Positions 53,301 to 64,000 of a stretch of DNA of 64,000 nucleotides are shown here, piece by piece. Each line of letters starts with the position of its first letter. The first letter of the stretch is position 1. This DNA comes from Bolinopsis microptera (taxonomy: Eukaryota; Ctenophora; Tentaculata; Lobata; Bolinopsidae). The position numbers and the translations under genes are program-made. The notes beneath the pieces were generated by a model. That model made no database searches. It saw nothing but the letters and a program-made list of their open reading frames with translations, and had not been told where the DNA came from. Location of the stretch: the NCBI RefSeq assembly GCF_026151205.1, contig NC_087073.1, forward strand, positions 14,031,837 through 14,095,836. The letters run 5' to 3'.

Positions 53301-56300
53301 GCTGTGCGTCATGACAAATGTGAACTCCACTGCTCCCAGCATCTACAACTTCTCGTTATGACCAGAATGATATTATGGCAGCCATAAATTTCACAATTCT
53401 CGCCGCAATCCAACAAATTTAAACGGTCCGGGACGAAATTAAATGAAAATTACGTGAATTATCCCAAATTATCATTTCATAGGAGTGCTATTATTCCCTA
53501 TCAGTAGCAATTATTCGAATTTCTACTTATCTAATTCTTGGCAGTAATTCTGAATTGAGAATTCACAAGCTACTTTTACCAAATCACAGCTTATTCTTCG
53601 TCTTACGAATTATCTTCTCGTGCGCTAGTCGAGTATTACCAGAAATGAAACTAATTAGTAATTATACTTACAGGTTAACAAAATGTCGCGTCTTTATCTC
53701 TGCATGTGGATGAGGAGGAGACTTCTCTAATTTTAAAAGTAACCGATGATAAAAACCAGGACCACCACTAATTGATGAAATTTACAGGCATGAAAGTTAT
53801 TATTGCTCCTTGTATTTACCAACAAAACCGTCATCAAAATAACACTCAAATATTCACACCATCTCCAAATATTTACACCCTTTCCAATCAACCAGAAATA
53901 ATCAAATTTACACGTTTGATTTTTAGAATCAGTTTTCAAACAGTGGCGGAGAAGTATAAAGACATTAAGTTTGTGGGTGAGACTGTGTTAACTGAGTAAC
54001 AGGCAGGAGAGGTTAACTCGTGATTACAGACGTTAGAATACTGATAAGAGAGGCGGCCTCTTAAGACTAGACGTGGAATTTAGCTGCCACCGACATTTAC
54101 ATACCAGTTGCTTCTTATACTGCAACATTCTGCTACCATTGGCACGTGCGTATCTTAAAATACATTCCTTTATTGATACTGATCTTATTATATAGACTTC
54201 CGATAGCCTCAGCTCATTGTCAGCCTAATTATTTCGAATCGATTTCGATCACCCTATCAAGATTCCTAATGACCGTTTAAATATTTGCAATGATAAGATG
54301 CCTGATTACGAAGAAGTACCTCGTTACATCCTCTCAAAATGTATCCAATTGCAGGCCTGATATCCCAACCAAACATTATGCACGCTCTGCTGTATGTAGA
54401 GCTCCTGGCTCACAGCCCGCCGATATTACTGTTCTGAGGGGGACATGTGCGCAACTTTCACGTGTTTCACATGTAATAAGCTAATGAAATGAGGGAGAGG
54501 AATCATTGAGCTGCTTTCCAAGCCGATCATGGACTCGGAAGGTTGTTCAATGACTAGCCTAAACCAAGTGTTGAATTATGAATATCAGGTCGGATACTTG
54601 AAAGTGAGGAGAAACTAAGAGCTGATTCACAGACAGCCTGACTACTCACGAATTATCGGAGTCGCGTAAAGCACGACATTCCAAAATAAGGGAGGAGATG
54701 TTTGAGCTTGTGTCAGTGTGTACTAGGTACAAGAGGAACAGCAAGCCAGGTCTGTTATATTAATTGGGAGGCTAATCTAGATTGTGAAGAGCTCGCACCA
54801 GGTTTCTAAATTTTAGTCACTTAGTTGAACGTGTGCCGCGTGGTCCCCCACATCTACAATCATAATGACGTTCATTTCTGTCGCAATCTGTGACACGTTT
54901 TAAAACGTCAAGGTTTCACTATATTATGAGAATAGGAATAGGGTATCGCCCATGATTGATTGATTTGTAACTTATGGTATGCTAAATATCTTATTTTTGT
55001 CACCATAAGATTCTTGGGGTGCTTCAAGAATCACTACACTCACGATGCGCGCCACCGTTTGGCTCCACAGCGATTCTATATTTTCTGACCTACGAACAAC
55101 TGTGGTATTTGACAGCAGACCAGTTTTTACCACTTCATACTTTCTGGCACAACTGAGCATGTTTTTACCACTTCATGCCTTGGCTTCACGTGACCTTTCT
55201 ACGCATCTACCACTTATACTGCTTCACGTCACTACCTCGTATCATACATAAGCTACCAAATATCTAGAGGTGTTATCTTGCAAGCGCAGCGATCATGCGA
55301 GATCTGCTATCTATATAGACAATATCAGAGGATTATGTCTGATACAGTGTCGGCTACTAGCATACAACTTAGATGATTCTCTATAAATCTACTGACAGAT
55401 ATCCTCTCATATTATCACTCTTAAATTAGCCCTAGTGTGACGTTTAAATCAGCTCACGGTTAGGGGTCAAAGTTAGCGGCGAACCCGGCAATGTTCAACC
55501 TCCGTCAAACTACCAGGCCGGTAGAGATCTTAGTAAAAGTATTAGGCTGACTGTTGAATATGCTGTTGAGTGCATTTATAATTTATATACACCAATTATA
55601 CAACGTCTAGCTGCATGTACAGTGCTATGCATCACTCACTCAACACTACATACCACGTTCCGGCTACCACCATTCTCTTTACTTTATTTTCTGAAGGGTA
55701 CGTCTCGGTCGAGTGGCTAAATTGAGATACGGTATAATAACAGGATGGTTCAGTATCCTCGCCTCGCTGAATGATGTCGGAGTATTATTTGTAGTAAATG
55801 TAGAGGTGGGTATTTCATCGAGTGTAAGATACAATAATTTTCCGGTTAACTGAATATCATAACTTTCGGGGGAAATAGATCATGCGTGGATAATTCTCGA
55901 TAATTACATGATATATTATGTGTTGTATGTCCTATATCATTCCACACTCGTTTCTCAGTCCCACTGGCCATGTCATATTATAAAGTTATGAATATACATC
56001 ACGTGATTAAAGAAATAGAGTATAGCTTCCCATACGTATTCCGGGGTAACATCGGGATAGATTCGGCGTATATTCCAAGGTCAGGCCATTAACATGTTTA
56101 TATAGGTATTCACAGAATCTTACTCCTGCCAACTTTCCGTATCATATCCCATCAACAGTCCAGGAATTACTGACCCAGGAAAAGCTCTTCCTTCCACTTA
56201 GCGGGTGCAATTAAGGAATTGAGTTGAAAGTTAGAAAGTTACCTTCTGCGGAAGGGTCAGTGTCACGTTTGTTCCTACTTTAGTTCCGTGATGTCAGGGT

Positions 56301-57083
56301 GAAGTTGTCTGAGTGATGCAGAACTGATCACCATTTATCTTTTGTTAATTGATATCCTAACTGCTTGCCCTCCTTTCGGCGAGGTTCCCCTCAATGGGAA
56401 AATTAGGTCAAAAGGACAAAAGAGAGGTTAAATGAAGGAGAACAATTGATCCAGTGATCGGACTAAAAGTTAAGTATTTGTAGCTTGTACGTCAGACTTT
56501 AGAATGCTTCACTTCGCAAGGGCCCTACATTTAAAATATCAATAGGTATTCTTACAATCCACATGGTTTAATTATAGAGGTCAGTTTTCGCGGGCGATTC
56601 TACCGGCAACAAATTCCGTATCTACACAAGACGGTAAGTAGCGTCGTCTCAAAGGAAAATAACTAAAGATACAACAATACAACTGGATCCACCTTGCTGC
56701 AGAGTTAAACATAATATGAACCGATGTGCTCTGGTATTACGAACATTTACACGAAAACTAGAATTATCTTCGTGAGGATTATCTTCAAAGGGGTATTCCG
56801 TAAACATTTCCTCAGTGGTCAGCCGCAAAAGATCTCGTCGAATTTCGAAAATCAAAATCATTATAATCGAATATAATATATTATATAAAAACTAGATACT
56901 TGTATAAACAATTTGTTTATAAGTCAAATAAGATTAAGTTCTAAACATACCGTCTATGCAGCGGTTGATGATCTGCCACACTACGAGTGAAGCAGAGTAA
57001 ACGTCCATCTGTCGGTAACTGTTGTCGAATAGAAAGCGACCCCTGGTGAATAGCTCCGGGGCTAGGTAATGGTTTGTTGGCAT
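44168..57083 (-). CDS. Type II TGF-beta/activin receptor-like kinase, last three exons
   Basis: Exons in transcript order: 57083-56951, 47375-47251, 44317-44168 (stop TAG). Phases match (1, then 0), with acceptors CCCTTCAG, TTCTCCCAG and CTTGTCAG and donors GTATGT and GTAAGT. Together they encode 135 aa of kinase C-lobe: HYLAPELF (APE, subdomain VIII), RQMDVYSASLVVWQIINRC (IX), LPYEQYVGSHPTLGDM (X; compare LPFEEEIGQHPSLEDM of activin receptor II) and AWKAVPSQRLTAHC (XI; usual form CWDHDPEARLTAQC). The family is a membrane Ser/Thr kinase that phosphorylates type I receptors. The ectodomain, membrane segment, N-lobe and catalytic loop lie upstream, probably beyond the window. The conserved Gly of IX and Cys of XI are replaced, so it is a divergent member. 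Confidence 0.82.
44318..47250 (-). other. Receptor-kinase intron
   Basis: 2.9 kb. Contains the (CCCCCT)n array at 45147-45290. No other gene recognised. Confidence 0.65.
45147..45290. repeat. (CCCCCT)n hexanucleotide microsatellite
   Basis: About 24 perfect units. The minus strand, which is the sense strand of the surrounding intron, reads (GGGGGA)n. Ser-Pro and Glu-Gly frames through it are artefacts. Confidence 0.97.
47251..47375 (-). CDS. Receptor-kinase exon, subdomain X
   Basis: Enters phase 1 (split Gly), leaves phase 0. GALPFSLPYEQYVGSHPTLG then DMSEIVPDTRPTLHAVWLQH. The GSHPTLGDM block and RP...W are type II receptor hallmarks. Confidence 0.82.
47376..50605. other. Receptor-kinase intron, first part
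   Basis: No gene recognised. Short frames (for example 49876-50139) lack family features. Confidence 0.55.
50606..52697. repeat. 22-bp minisatellite, about 95 units
   Basis: The unit is AGCTAGACGTTACACTTCTC plus AG, with variable sites: AGCT/AACT, TAGACG/TAAACG, and CTCAG/CTCAT/CACAA/CACAG. In the second half (51840-52690) unit types follow a recurring order, indicating higher-order repeats of about 220 bp. Confidence 0.97.
52698..56950. other. Receptor-kinase intron, last part
   Basis: 4.2 kb with no recognised gene or element. A donor-like GTAAGT on the minus strand at 53673-53668 is discussed under rejected items. Confidence 0.5.
56951..57083 (-). CDS. Receptor-kinase exon, subdomains VIII-IX
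   Basis: Acceptor CTCCCTTCAG, donor GACG/GTATGT. MPTNHYLAPELFTRGRFLF then DNSYRQMDVYSASLVVWQI. The APE motif and D-x-Y-S-x-x-L-V-x-W are kinase signatures; spacing fits type II receptors. Confidence 0.82.
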
Positions 57084-60000
57084 CTGAAGGGAGGAGAGCA
57101 CGTTAGATAATTGATAATTTTACATCGGTTAAAAACCAAAATCACGTTAAACTCTAAGAGTCATAATATGGGTATGATAATCTGTCAGGGTATTGTAAGA
57201 ATATTGCACCCCAGTAAATATGACGAAACATATCGCATGTGCCCACCCTGTACCCAGTCTAAATGTGTGCAGCTATCTGATGACATACCTCACATTACCT
57301 GCACACCTACTTAGAGCTAACCAAGCGATTGAGTATTATTAGTCACGGGTCATTAGTTATAGTCACGGTTATTAGTGACAATAACTGTTTTTGTTACGGT
57401 TCGGAGTTGTTTTTACGGTTCGGAATCTCTGGATGCGCTGGATTAACTCGAGGGTGTAGTCATCCCATGCGGTATTAAACGTTATTAGTAAGAAATTATT
57501 CATTGAATTTTGAGACATTTCGGAGATTTTAACGAAAGGCCGGACTTTTTGTTTCAGCTACCGTGGTGTCTACTGCACTTAAATTTGCACTGCCCCGCAT
57601 CCAGAAAGTTTTGAATTTCTTCGCAGTTTAATGTTTCCCTCCTGAAAATTGTCTTATGCCCTAAAAGAAAAAGGTCGGGTCTTACAAACATTTCCTCTTT
57701 GGAACCTAATTTCCTCCAAATTTTCCTTTGGCTTTATCTGCCGATCTGCGGATCTGCCGCCTTTCTGGATGCGGATTGCACTGAGGCCTGAGCCCTGTAC
57801 CGATGAAAGAGAACTATATCATAATAGGTCTTAAAATAGCTTAAAGTTTATAGCTATTTTAGGAGAGGGACACCGTAAGTTAGTAAGTTTGGTGTGTCAC
57901 GTGATTAAACTTAATTGCTTCAGTATACCGTATGATGAAGAAATATTATTTCAGATAATAAGCAAACGGAAATATTACATTAGATTACAGAGTACAGACA
58001 TTATCTTATTTTGTAAGCGTTGAGAAGGCAATCTTACATTATACACCACAACACAATACCCACACACTCGCAGACGCTACTAGCGGGGGCTCTGAATACC
58101 TCAATATACCAGCAATAGACACAACTAGACATTATTAATAATTGCAATACACACATGCATTCGGAGCGCTATATTCCCGCACAGACACATGCCCACATTT
58201 AGGTATTGTGGGTAATAACGGGGCCGAGGGGGCGGAAACCCAATTTGTTTGCTTTTAATGTTTGATATCAGCCCCGTACTCGTGGAGAAGTCCCTCAATT
58301 TGGCGGTCTCGGAGTAGACTACTCTGAGCTAGGCAGACCTCGGCAGATCAAACTTCCTGGCAGACGAGCTGCTATCCGATTGGCAGATATGATCCTAGCT
58401 GCTCTGTGACTGGTGGATAATGGCCACGTGACTCCAGGAAATGTAAAAGAGCTAACACTTGTAGTGGGAATGTGGTGGGACAGTGTAGGCAGGATGTATC
58501 AGGCTACTACCCGGCGACCTATTAGATCCACACTGGTGTAGTCCGACCCTAGCCTGCTCAGTGGGACGGGTGGGACACTACACCGGTGGTTGGGACAAAG
58601 GTGGACTAGTTTAGATCTTACCTCACCAGACTACTTTAATACGGGTCAATGGAATTCTAAAGTTAGCGGCTAATGTTAAACATTTATGGTGGTTTTTGGA
58701 TGGTCGGTAATTGTTCGCAATAACCATTGACAGAAGTCGGAAAAACAGATATCATGACTAGTACGGGAATGACGACAAATGAGCTCTGTTATTTAGGACA
58801 CTTGATCGGTATTTAGTTTATAGCGGACACTGTTACTAACGACTCGACTCTACTAAAAAATATCTTTTCAAATCGATATTTCTAGTCATTCCGGCGACCA
58901 CCAGACATTTTTCTCACCAGTTATGATGAAGTTTGAAGATGTCTAAATAAAATGTTCACAGCTTGGAATTGTTTACTCTAATTTGTTACTAAAACTCTAA
59001 AACAGGAAAACATAGCACCTTGAGCGCTGCCCAGCTCAGAGCACTTAAAACATTATGCAGAGTGTTCTGTCAAAACAGTTCCGTCAATAAAAACAGCTGC
59101 TCCCAAACACCCCGAGACCTGCTGAATTTAAAGCTGATAATTAGGATAATCTGCACCCGCCCGATTTTAAAAACAGATAATGAGCCCCAGCCCCGATTTA
59201 AAAACTCGGGGACTCTGACACTAATGAGGGGGATTCTTGCTGTAAACTAATAGCTGGACTGTATTCTGACATCTGACAGATCGCCCACAAAGAGTATCAC
59301 GTGACTCACACAGAGTGTCGATTACATCCTAAGAGGAGCGATATGTGGCCATTACCCTGTCCCACTAGTACGACCTATAAACCACAGTGCATCACGTGAC
59401 ATGACTCATTACTCCTGCCCCGCTACAACCCACAAACCACACAGGGGCTCATTAACAACACCACTGTCACAGCCACCTCAGCTGAAACATCTACTGAAAC
59501 ATTATCTTTAATTACAGTGATATCTGCCAGTGGACACGGTAGAGAAAAACAGGTTTTCTGGGTGATTTTCAGGTCAAAATGTGACACGGGTTTCGTGTGA
59601 TTGGTTTAGGAAAAGTAAGACTGTCAAATCTGATGACATGTGACGATTATAATTATTAGCGCACAGAGAGGACCAACTATTAGAGCTGCAGAGCGGCACA
59701 AAGCCATGTTCAAAGCCATGCTCAAAGAGTCGGTCCTCAACTACGTAACTCCTCCTCCTCCGCATAACTTCTTAAGTATCCAATGGACCCAGACAGAAGT
59801 AATAAACTAGTAATAAAATGATCATATTATGCTTAGTACGCAAAGCTGTGGGGCTAATTCATGAGACCTGCCTTGACACGTGACTAATCCAGTATATATT
59901 AATACAAGTAACATGTCGGACTGTGTTCCGATTGGGTGATTCCAGCGGAAATAAATCTGATTGGCCGAGAGACTGTTCAAAATGATGATCCAATGAGCCC

Positions 60001-63000
60001 ACATTAACACAGACCGTCTAATCAAATTTTTAGCGGACCTTTCTATTTGATAGATTAGGAGGGTATGAAGGGATTTAACATGTGAGAGATAGCTATTAAT
60101 GAGGACTGGCAAAGCTCCTCGTGTAAACTAACGTCTGACAATATTGGGTGCCGTGTCCCCTGTTCCACACTTCTCGTTCTCTTCCAGCCCTCTCATTGGC
60201 TAGACCTGGTCACATGACCTGACTTCCATGCCGTCATTGGTCGGATTGAGCGTCATGTCCGTGTCCCGGGTGGCCAGGTATTGCCCATGCTCCGTGCTCT
60301 ACAGAATAAGGTTAATTAAGGGACACAGGGAGCCGCCTGGTCGCCTGGTAGACCCCACGACCCGGCAACCATGGTCTCTAAATGGGATTAGGATTGTGAA
60401 ACTGATGCACCTGTTTTCAAACCACAGTCAAAACGACACGCGTCCATCAAATACAGGACAATTCCGCGCCATCACATGATGAAGAGACAGCTCGCTCCAA
60501 CCTGTGGTTTATTCCTCAACAATAGATCTCTGAAAGTCTCCCGTCTATTCAGCTGACCACGAAACATGTACCAGCTTAATGTACAGCTTAATAATATGCA
60601 CTCTCAATTCCACCAATACCATTCCTCCTAACACACTACAAACTATCATGTTAAAAGTGTGTGTTTCCCCGCTGTTAGAGTCCTTTGCCAAGTGAGTCAG
60701 CACTAAATATTAATGTTCACACACAAATGCTACTCTCCCAGGTAAAACCACCTTAAAACTGGCAGCGAGCAGGTTAAAAAGCTGTGAACTGATGATATGT
60801 TAGGGCTCAATAGTAACTGTCGACGTGCCTTCTCTTAGCCTATAAGAGTGCTATTATTACGGACATCAGCTATTTGTTGGGTTATATATTGCGGAATATC
60901 CCCGTGTCACCCGAATACCGTGCCCTGCCTATATACTATACTCGCCATACATAATTAATGATATATATGAACTGAATTAATGTTTAAACCCTCTTTCAAG
61001 CTGACCGGCAATCAACACGTTTGTCACTATGTCAAGGAGCTGCTTAGTAATAATAGACCCACTATACAGCATAGCATCAAGTGTGAAATGAGATATGCAC
61101 AGAAATGTCGATCTCGATCGAAATTTGTCAACACCGTATTGGAGGTATCATTACATTGTATTGTAACAATTCCGGAATATTTAAATTCCGACTGGAGGGC
61201 GAAATCAGGCGAGGCCACAAACACAGTGTCCGGTTTTAGAAATCTACTCCGTCCGTCTGGTTCGTTTTCCGACACCAATGCCGGCTAAATTATCCCGCAA
61301 TAAAAGCAGACATATGTTCGCCTCGTGACAGATATTCCGACCAATAGCGGCGTCACCAAGAGACGAGGTAACCAATAACAACGTCAGAACGGTGTCACGT
61401 GAGGGCCGAGCAGCCAGACGTGTAGGAAGCCGAGGTAGGTAGTCGCGGAATTCAAGAGAGGTGCTTTCAAACAATGTGTTACGTAGTGTCTCCAACAGGC
61501 TGTACTCTGCTGAACACTCTGCGCTTTCGTAGCACTTCCAGGGTCTAGACACTAGGCTACACCACTCACTGCATTACACCACCATAACCCTACAACTACA
61601 TCTGCTATTATATAGTAGCAGCTAGTAGCAGCTAGTACTATGTCTTTTGATTCATTAAGGTAACTTAGTCGATTCATATTAAAAATAGATAGCCGTACTT
61701 GCGCTAGCAGGTTCTAGCTTCATTTTCGGAATGTCTTATGTTTCATCCAGAAAATTCTCTCCCAAAAGTCCAAAAGTAGTATTTATTACACCGATCAAGG
61801 CAATGTTCCAATGAATCTGAACAGGAATCTAATGACAGACAGTAAGGATAGAGACAGACAGTAGGAATCTGAAATACCACCTAAGATCGGGACATACCAT
61901 CTGCACCCGTACCTAAGTTAGACATGGAGATTGGAGACCAGGCCCAGACTTTTATACGGTATAAACTCTTATCACACCTTGAATCATACAGTACCAGTAC
62001 AATACCAGTACAGGGTTCGACCGACCAGTCCTGCATATTTTGCAGCTAGAATACCACGTACCCTGTGAAACTCCTACATATATTTAAGTGAGTTGAAACC
62101 CTTCCAGAACACTAAGGATCGGTACATTGCACAAATGGAGACAGAAGATTACATCGAGCACACATTAATCGTAGGTAAAGACTGAGAGGGCCCGTTTTCT
62201 AATCTCAAACCAAAAACAAAGCCTTGATTTACCGCGAGTTTCTTACTTTACTAACACTGTACATTCACAGGTGTTTCGTCCGTATCAAAAGATCGTTTGA
62301 AGACGGTCCCTTGGAAGTTTATCACTAACCAAAGTGTAAATCAGGCACCACATTTAACAACAAAGAACCATTATTTCTCACCCTCACTAATTATTATTTC
62401 TCACCCTCCCAACTTGAAGGAACTTAGAACGAACTGTTAAGAGTTCTCACACCGCACACTGTCCGCTAAGCTTCCTAACTCCGACTGTGGTCTACAGACT
62501 ACCTCTTAATGACCAGGTATAAAGTTATCACCTTATTCCAGAGGTCACGGTTACATGTGCGTAGTACAAGCAGTGGTCTGTAAAGACTAGAGCCGCTGGC
62601 AGAGCCGCTAGAGCTGCCAACGCCGCTTTATTAACTCTGTATCAGGTGCCGAATAAACGGTAAGTTATTGTAGACGGCTAAAATATAAGAGTTCAATACG
62701 CTACATTGTACATTGAGCAGCCGTGTACAAGTTTATAATATTCTATAATCTATTATACGTGATGACACTGATTTAATATCCAGTCATCTTGAGAAGAGTT
62801 AGCTGCCGTTCTGACGTCACATGCTTAAAACCATTAATTACAACTATATAAACTTGTTAAGTCTCGTCGTCGTCGGGGGCTTTTAACCAAATATGTAGAA
62901 AATGTTAAACATTTCACAATACTCCGTGCGTGTTTCTTCGAACACTCGACATCTTGGATCAAGAGAACAAATTCCCAGCAAGTAGCCAAGTTATTTATAT

Positions 63001-63475
63001 AGAGAGATTTCAGACGACTAGCTGTTGGTTTTTTGTGTTTTAAATTCTAGAGTTATGACTCGCATTCCTTCGGGACATTCTTCCCAATCTCGTCTGAGTC
63101 TCAGTCAACAAAGAGATATACTTAGAAACGATTAATTGAAATTTGGCAAATCGTTTTCTAGTTACATCAAGTGTTAGAAATTCAAAAATTTTCAGAGTAA
63201 TTTTACAGAAGTTAGTAAAGAAGTTCCTCCTCGGATTCTCTCCAGTGCACTTGCAGGGCAGATAGTTTTACTATAGTAGGGTAATGAATTGCTACAGTGC
63301 TTCTACTGATTAATAAAGTGCAATCACCCAGCTTCTCATACTCTGAGTTCACTCTAAACGTGGGAATATAATATAATCTCCCTCTCGTCCGAGCTAAATT
63401 AGCCCGGTAAAAGTATAAGAGTTTGCATTTGTCTACCCAAACACTCACACTATTATATTATTCCAGCTCTGTGTG
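57084..63475. other. No recognised gene; possible upstream intron of the kinase gene
   Basis: 6.4 kb. I looked on the minus strand for the HRD loop and DFG motif and found no convincing exon. CACGTG E-boxes are frequent (about 57897, 58433, 59298, 59393, 59877, 61397). Open frames at 60980-61288, 61027-61278 and 63212-63448 show no domain. Confidence 0.4.
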
Positions 63476-63560
<85 letters not shown>

Positions 63561-63590
63561 GCTCTCTCTCAGAGAGAGAGAGAGAGAGAG
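63476..63590. repeat. (CT)n followed by (AG)n
   Basis: About 40 CT dinucleotides (63476-63556) followed, after TACAG and a short CT run, by nine AG units. The two runs are complementary and can pair as a hairpin. Confidence 0.95.
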
Positions 63591-64000
63591 TAATAGCTCA
63601 GATGACAAATTATTCATCATTTTCGTAGAATTTGTGCCGGTAAAATGAATTTTGTATAATGAAAATAAATTCAGGATTCCAGGGGTATAATGGGAGTTTC
63701 GGGAGACTTCATATAGTGCGTTTTATGGGTGGAGTGGCGTGTAGTAGTAGGGGCAGTTTTACATGCACTAATTATATACAGCATTATAGGTCACTTCATT
63801 ACCTTCGGTAGCATCATACAACAGTGTCTGCTGAAAACCTGATCTTGTAATCATAGTATGTATTCTGAGCATCGCCGACAAGAGCATAATTAGCATTATT
63901 AATGCAGCTAAAAGCAGGCTTGATAATTGCCCTGATTACCCCATTAGATCGTCTTTGGGTGCCCATTAATACAGACAAACAATTAGCAACGACTATATCA
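63591..64000. other. End of window, nothing recognised
   Basis: AT-rich sequence without a supported feature. Confidence 0.4.

Noticed and set aside
53673-53725. Minus-strand piece between AAAATTAG and a good GTAAGT donor (SPPPHPHAEIKTRHFVN)
   Set aside because: It lies inside an intron whose flanking kinase exons already join in phase and align without a gap to type II receptors; no homology.
60200-60360. Minus-strand segment after an ATTCTGTAG acceptor reading EHGQYLATRDTDMTLNPTND, with TRD and NDG near where a kinase loop would be expected
   Set aside because: The spacing is off by one from HRDxxxxNxxLxxNDG, the catalytic His and Lys are absent, no DFG follows, and the donor is weak. Not enough for an exon.
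60980-61288. 102-codon plus-strand frame and the overlapping minus-strand frame
   Set aside because: No domain, no splice support and opposite-strand overlap; probably chance.
45786-61400. Many CACGTG E-boxes as a regulated cluster
   Set aside because: They are spread over 16 kb and also occur elsewhere in the window; without a computed expectation I cannot claim enrichment.
62010-62040. GGTTCGA-like box as part of a tRNA gene
   Set aside because: No A box or cloverleaf partners at the right distance. No tRNA or rRNA was found anywhere in the window.

Overview
The window is animal nuclear DNA. It has intron-split genes with GT-AG splice sites, vertebrate-type (TTAGGG)n repeats, a forkhead P gene with its characteristic zinc finger, leucine zipper and forkhead order, and the C-lobe of a type II TGF-beta/activin-receptor-like kinase. 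Gene density is low, the DNA is AT-rich, and transposon and satellite content is high. I see nothing that fixes the phylum. The mix of elements would fit an early-branching metazoan such as a cnidarian or sponge, but that is a weak inference.

Layout. 1-3757: two decayed copies of one non-LTR retrotransposon (RT plus a C-terminal nuclease-like domain), tail to tail. 3987-5628: a Tc1/mariner element with TIRs of about 370 bp and a truncated transposase. 7989-10819: three minus-strand exons of a SWIM zinc-finger gene, with a LINE fragment in one intron. 10897-11803: hairpin-forming GACAATTGACCCC repeats leading into an interstitial telomeric array. 12044-16900: a complete copia retrotransposon with identical 150-bp LTRs, a 5-bp TSD and one open 1,443-1,450 aa reading frame. 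17845-20075: a 99-bp satellite with an 8-unit higher-order repeat. 20296-21920: fold-back and tandem repeats.

22869-34464 (+): a FoxP gene reconstructed here as 12 exons with matching phases throughout (448 codons plus stop). It includes a 20-nt microexon. The end of its forkhead exon, with the splice donor, has been amplified about 26-fold in the following intron. 35604-40547: a palindromic Mutator-like fold-back element split by a LINE, which is itself split by a hAT-type element; each insertion carries its own target-site duplication. 42667-43025: a MITE. 44168-57083 (-): the last three exons of a divergent type II TGF-beta-family receptor kinase, convergent with FoxP, with a 2.1-kb 22-bp minisatellite in a 9.6-kb intron. 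57084-64000: mostly featureless, probably further intron and upstream sequence of that gene.

The two recognisable host genes (transcription factor and receptor kinase) are not an operon; they are simply neighbours in tail-to-tail orientation. Exon boundaries are read by eye and have no transcript support. No RNA genes, CRISPR arrays or bacterial features were seen.
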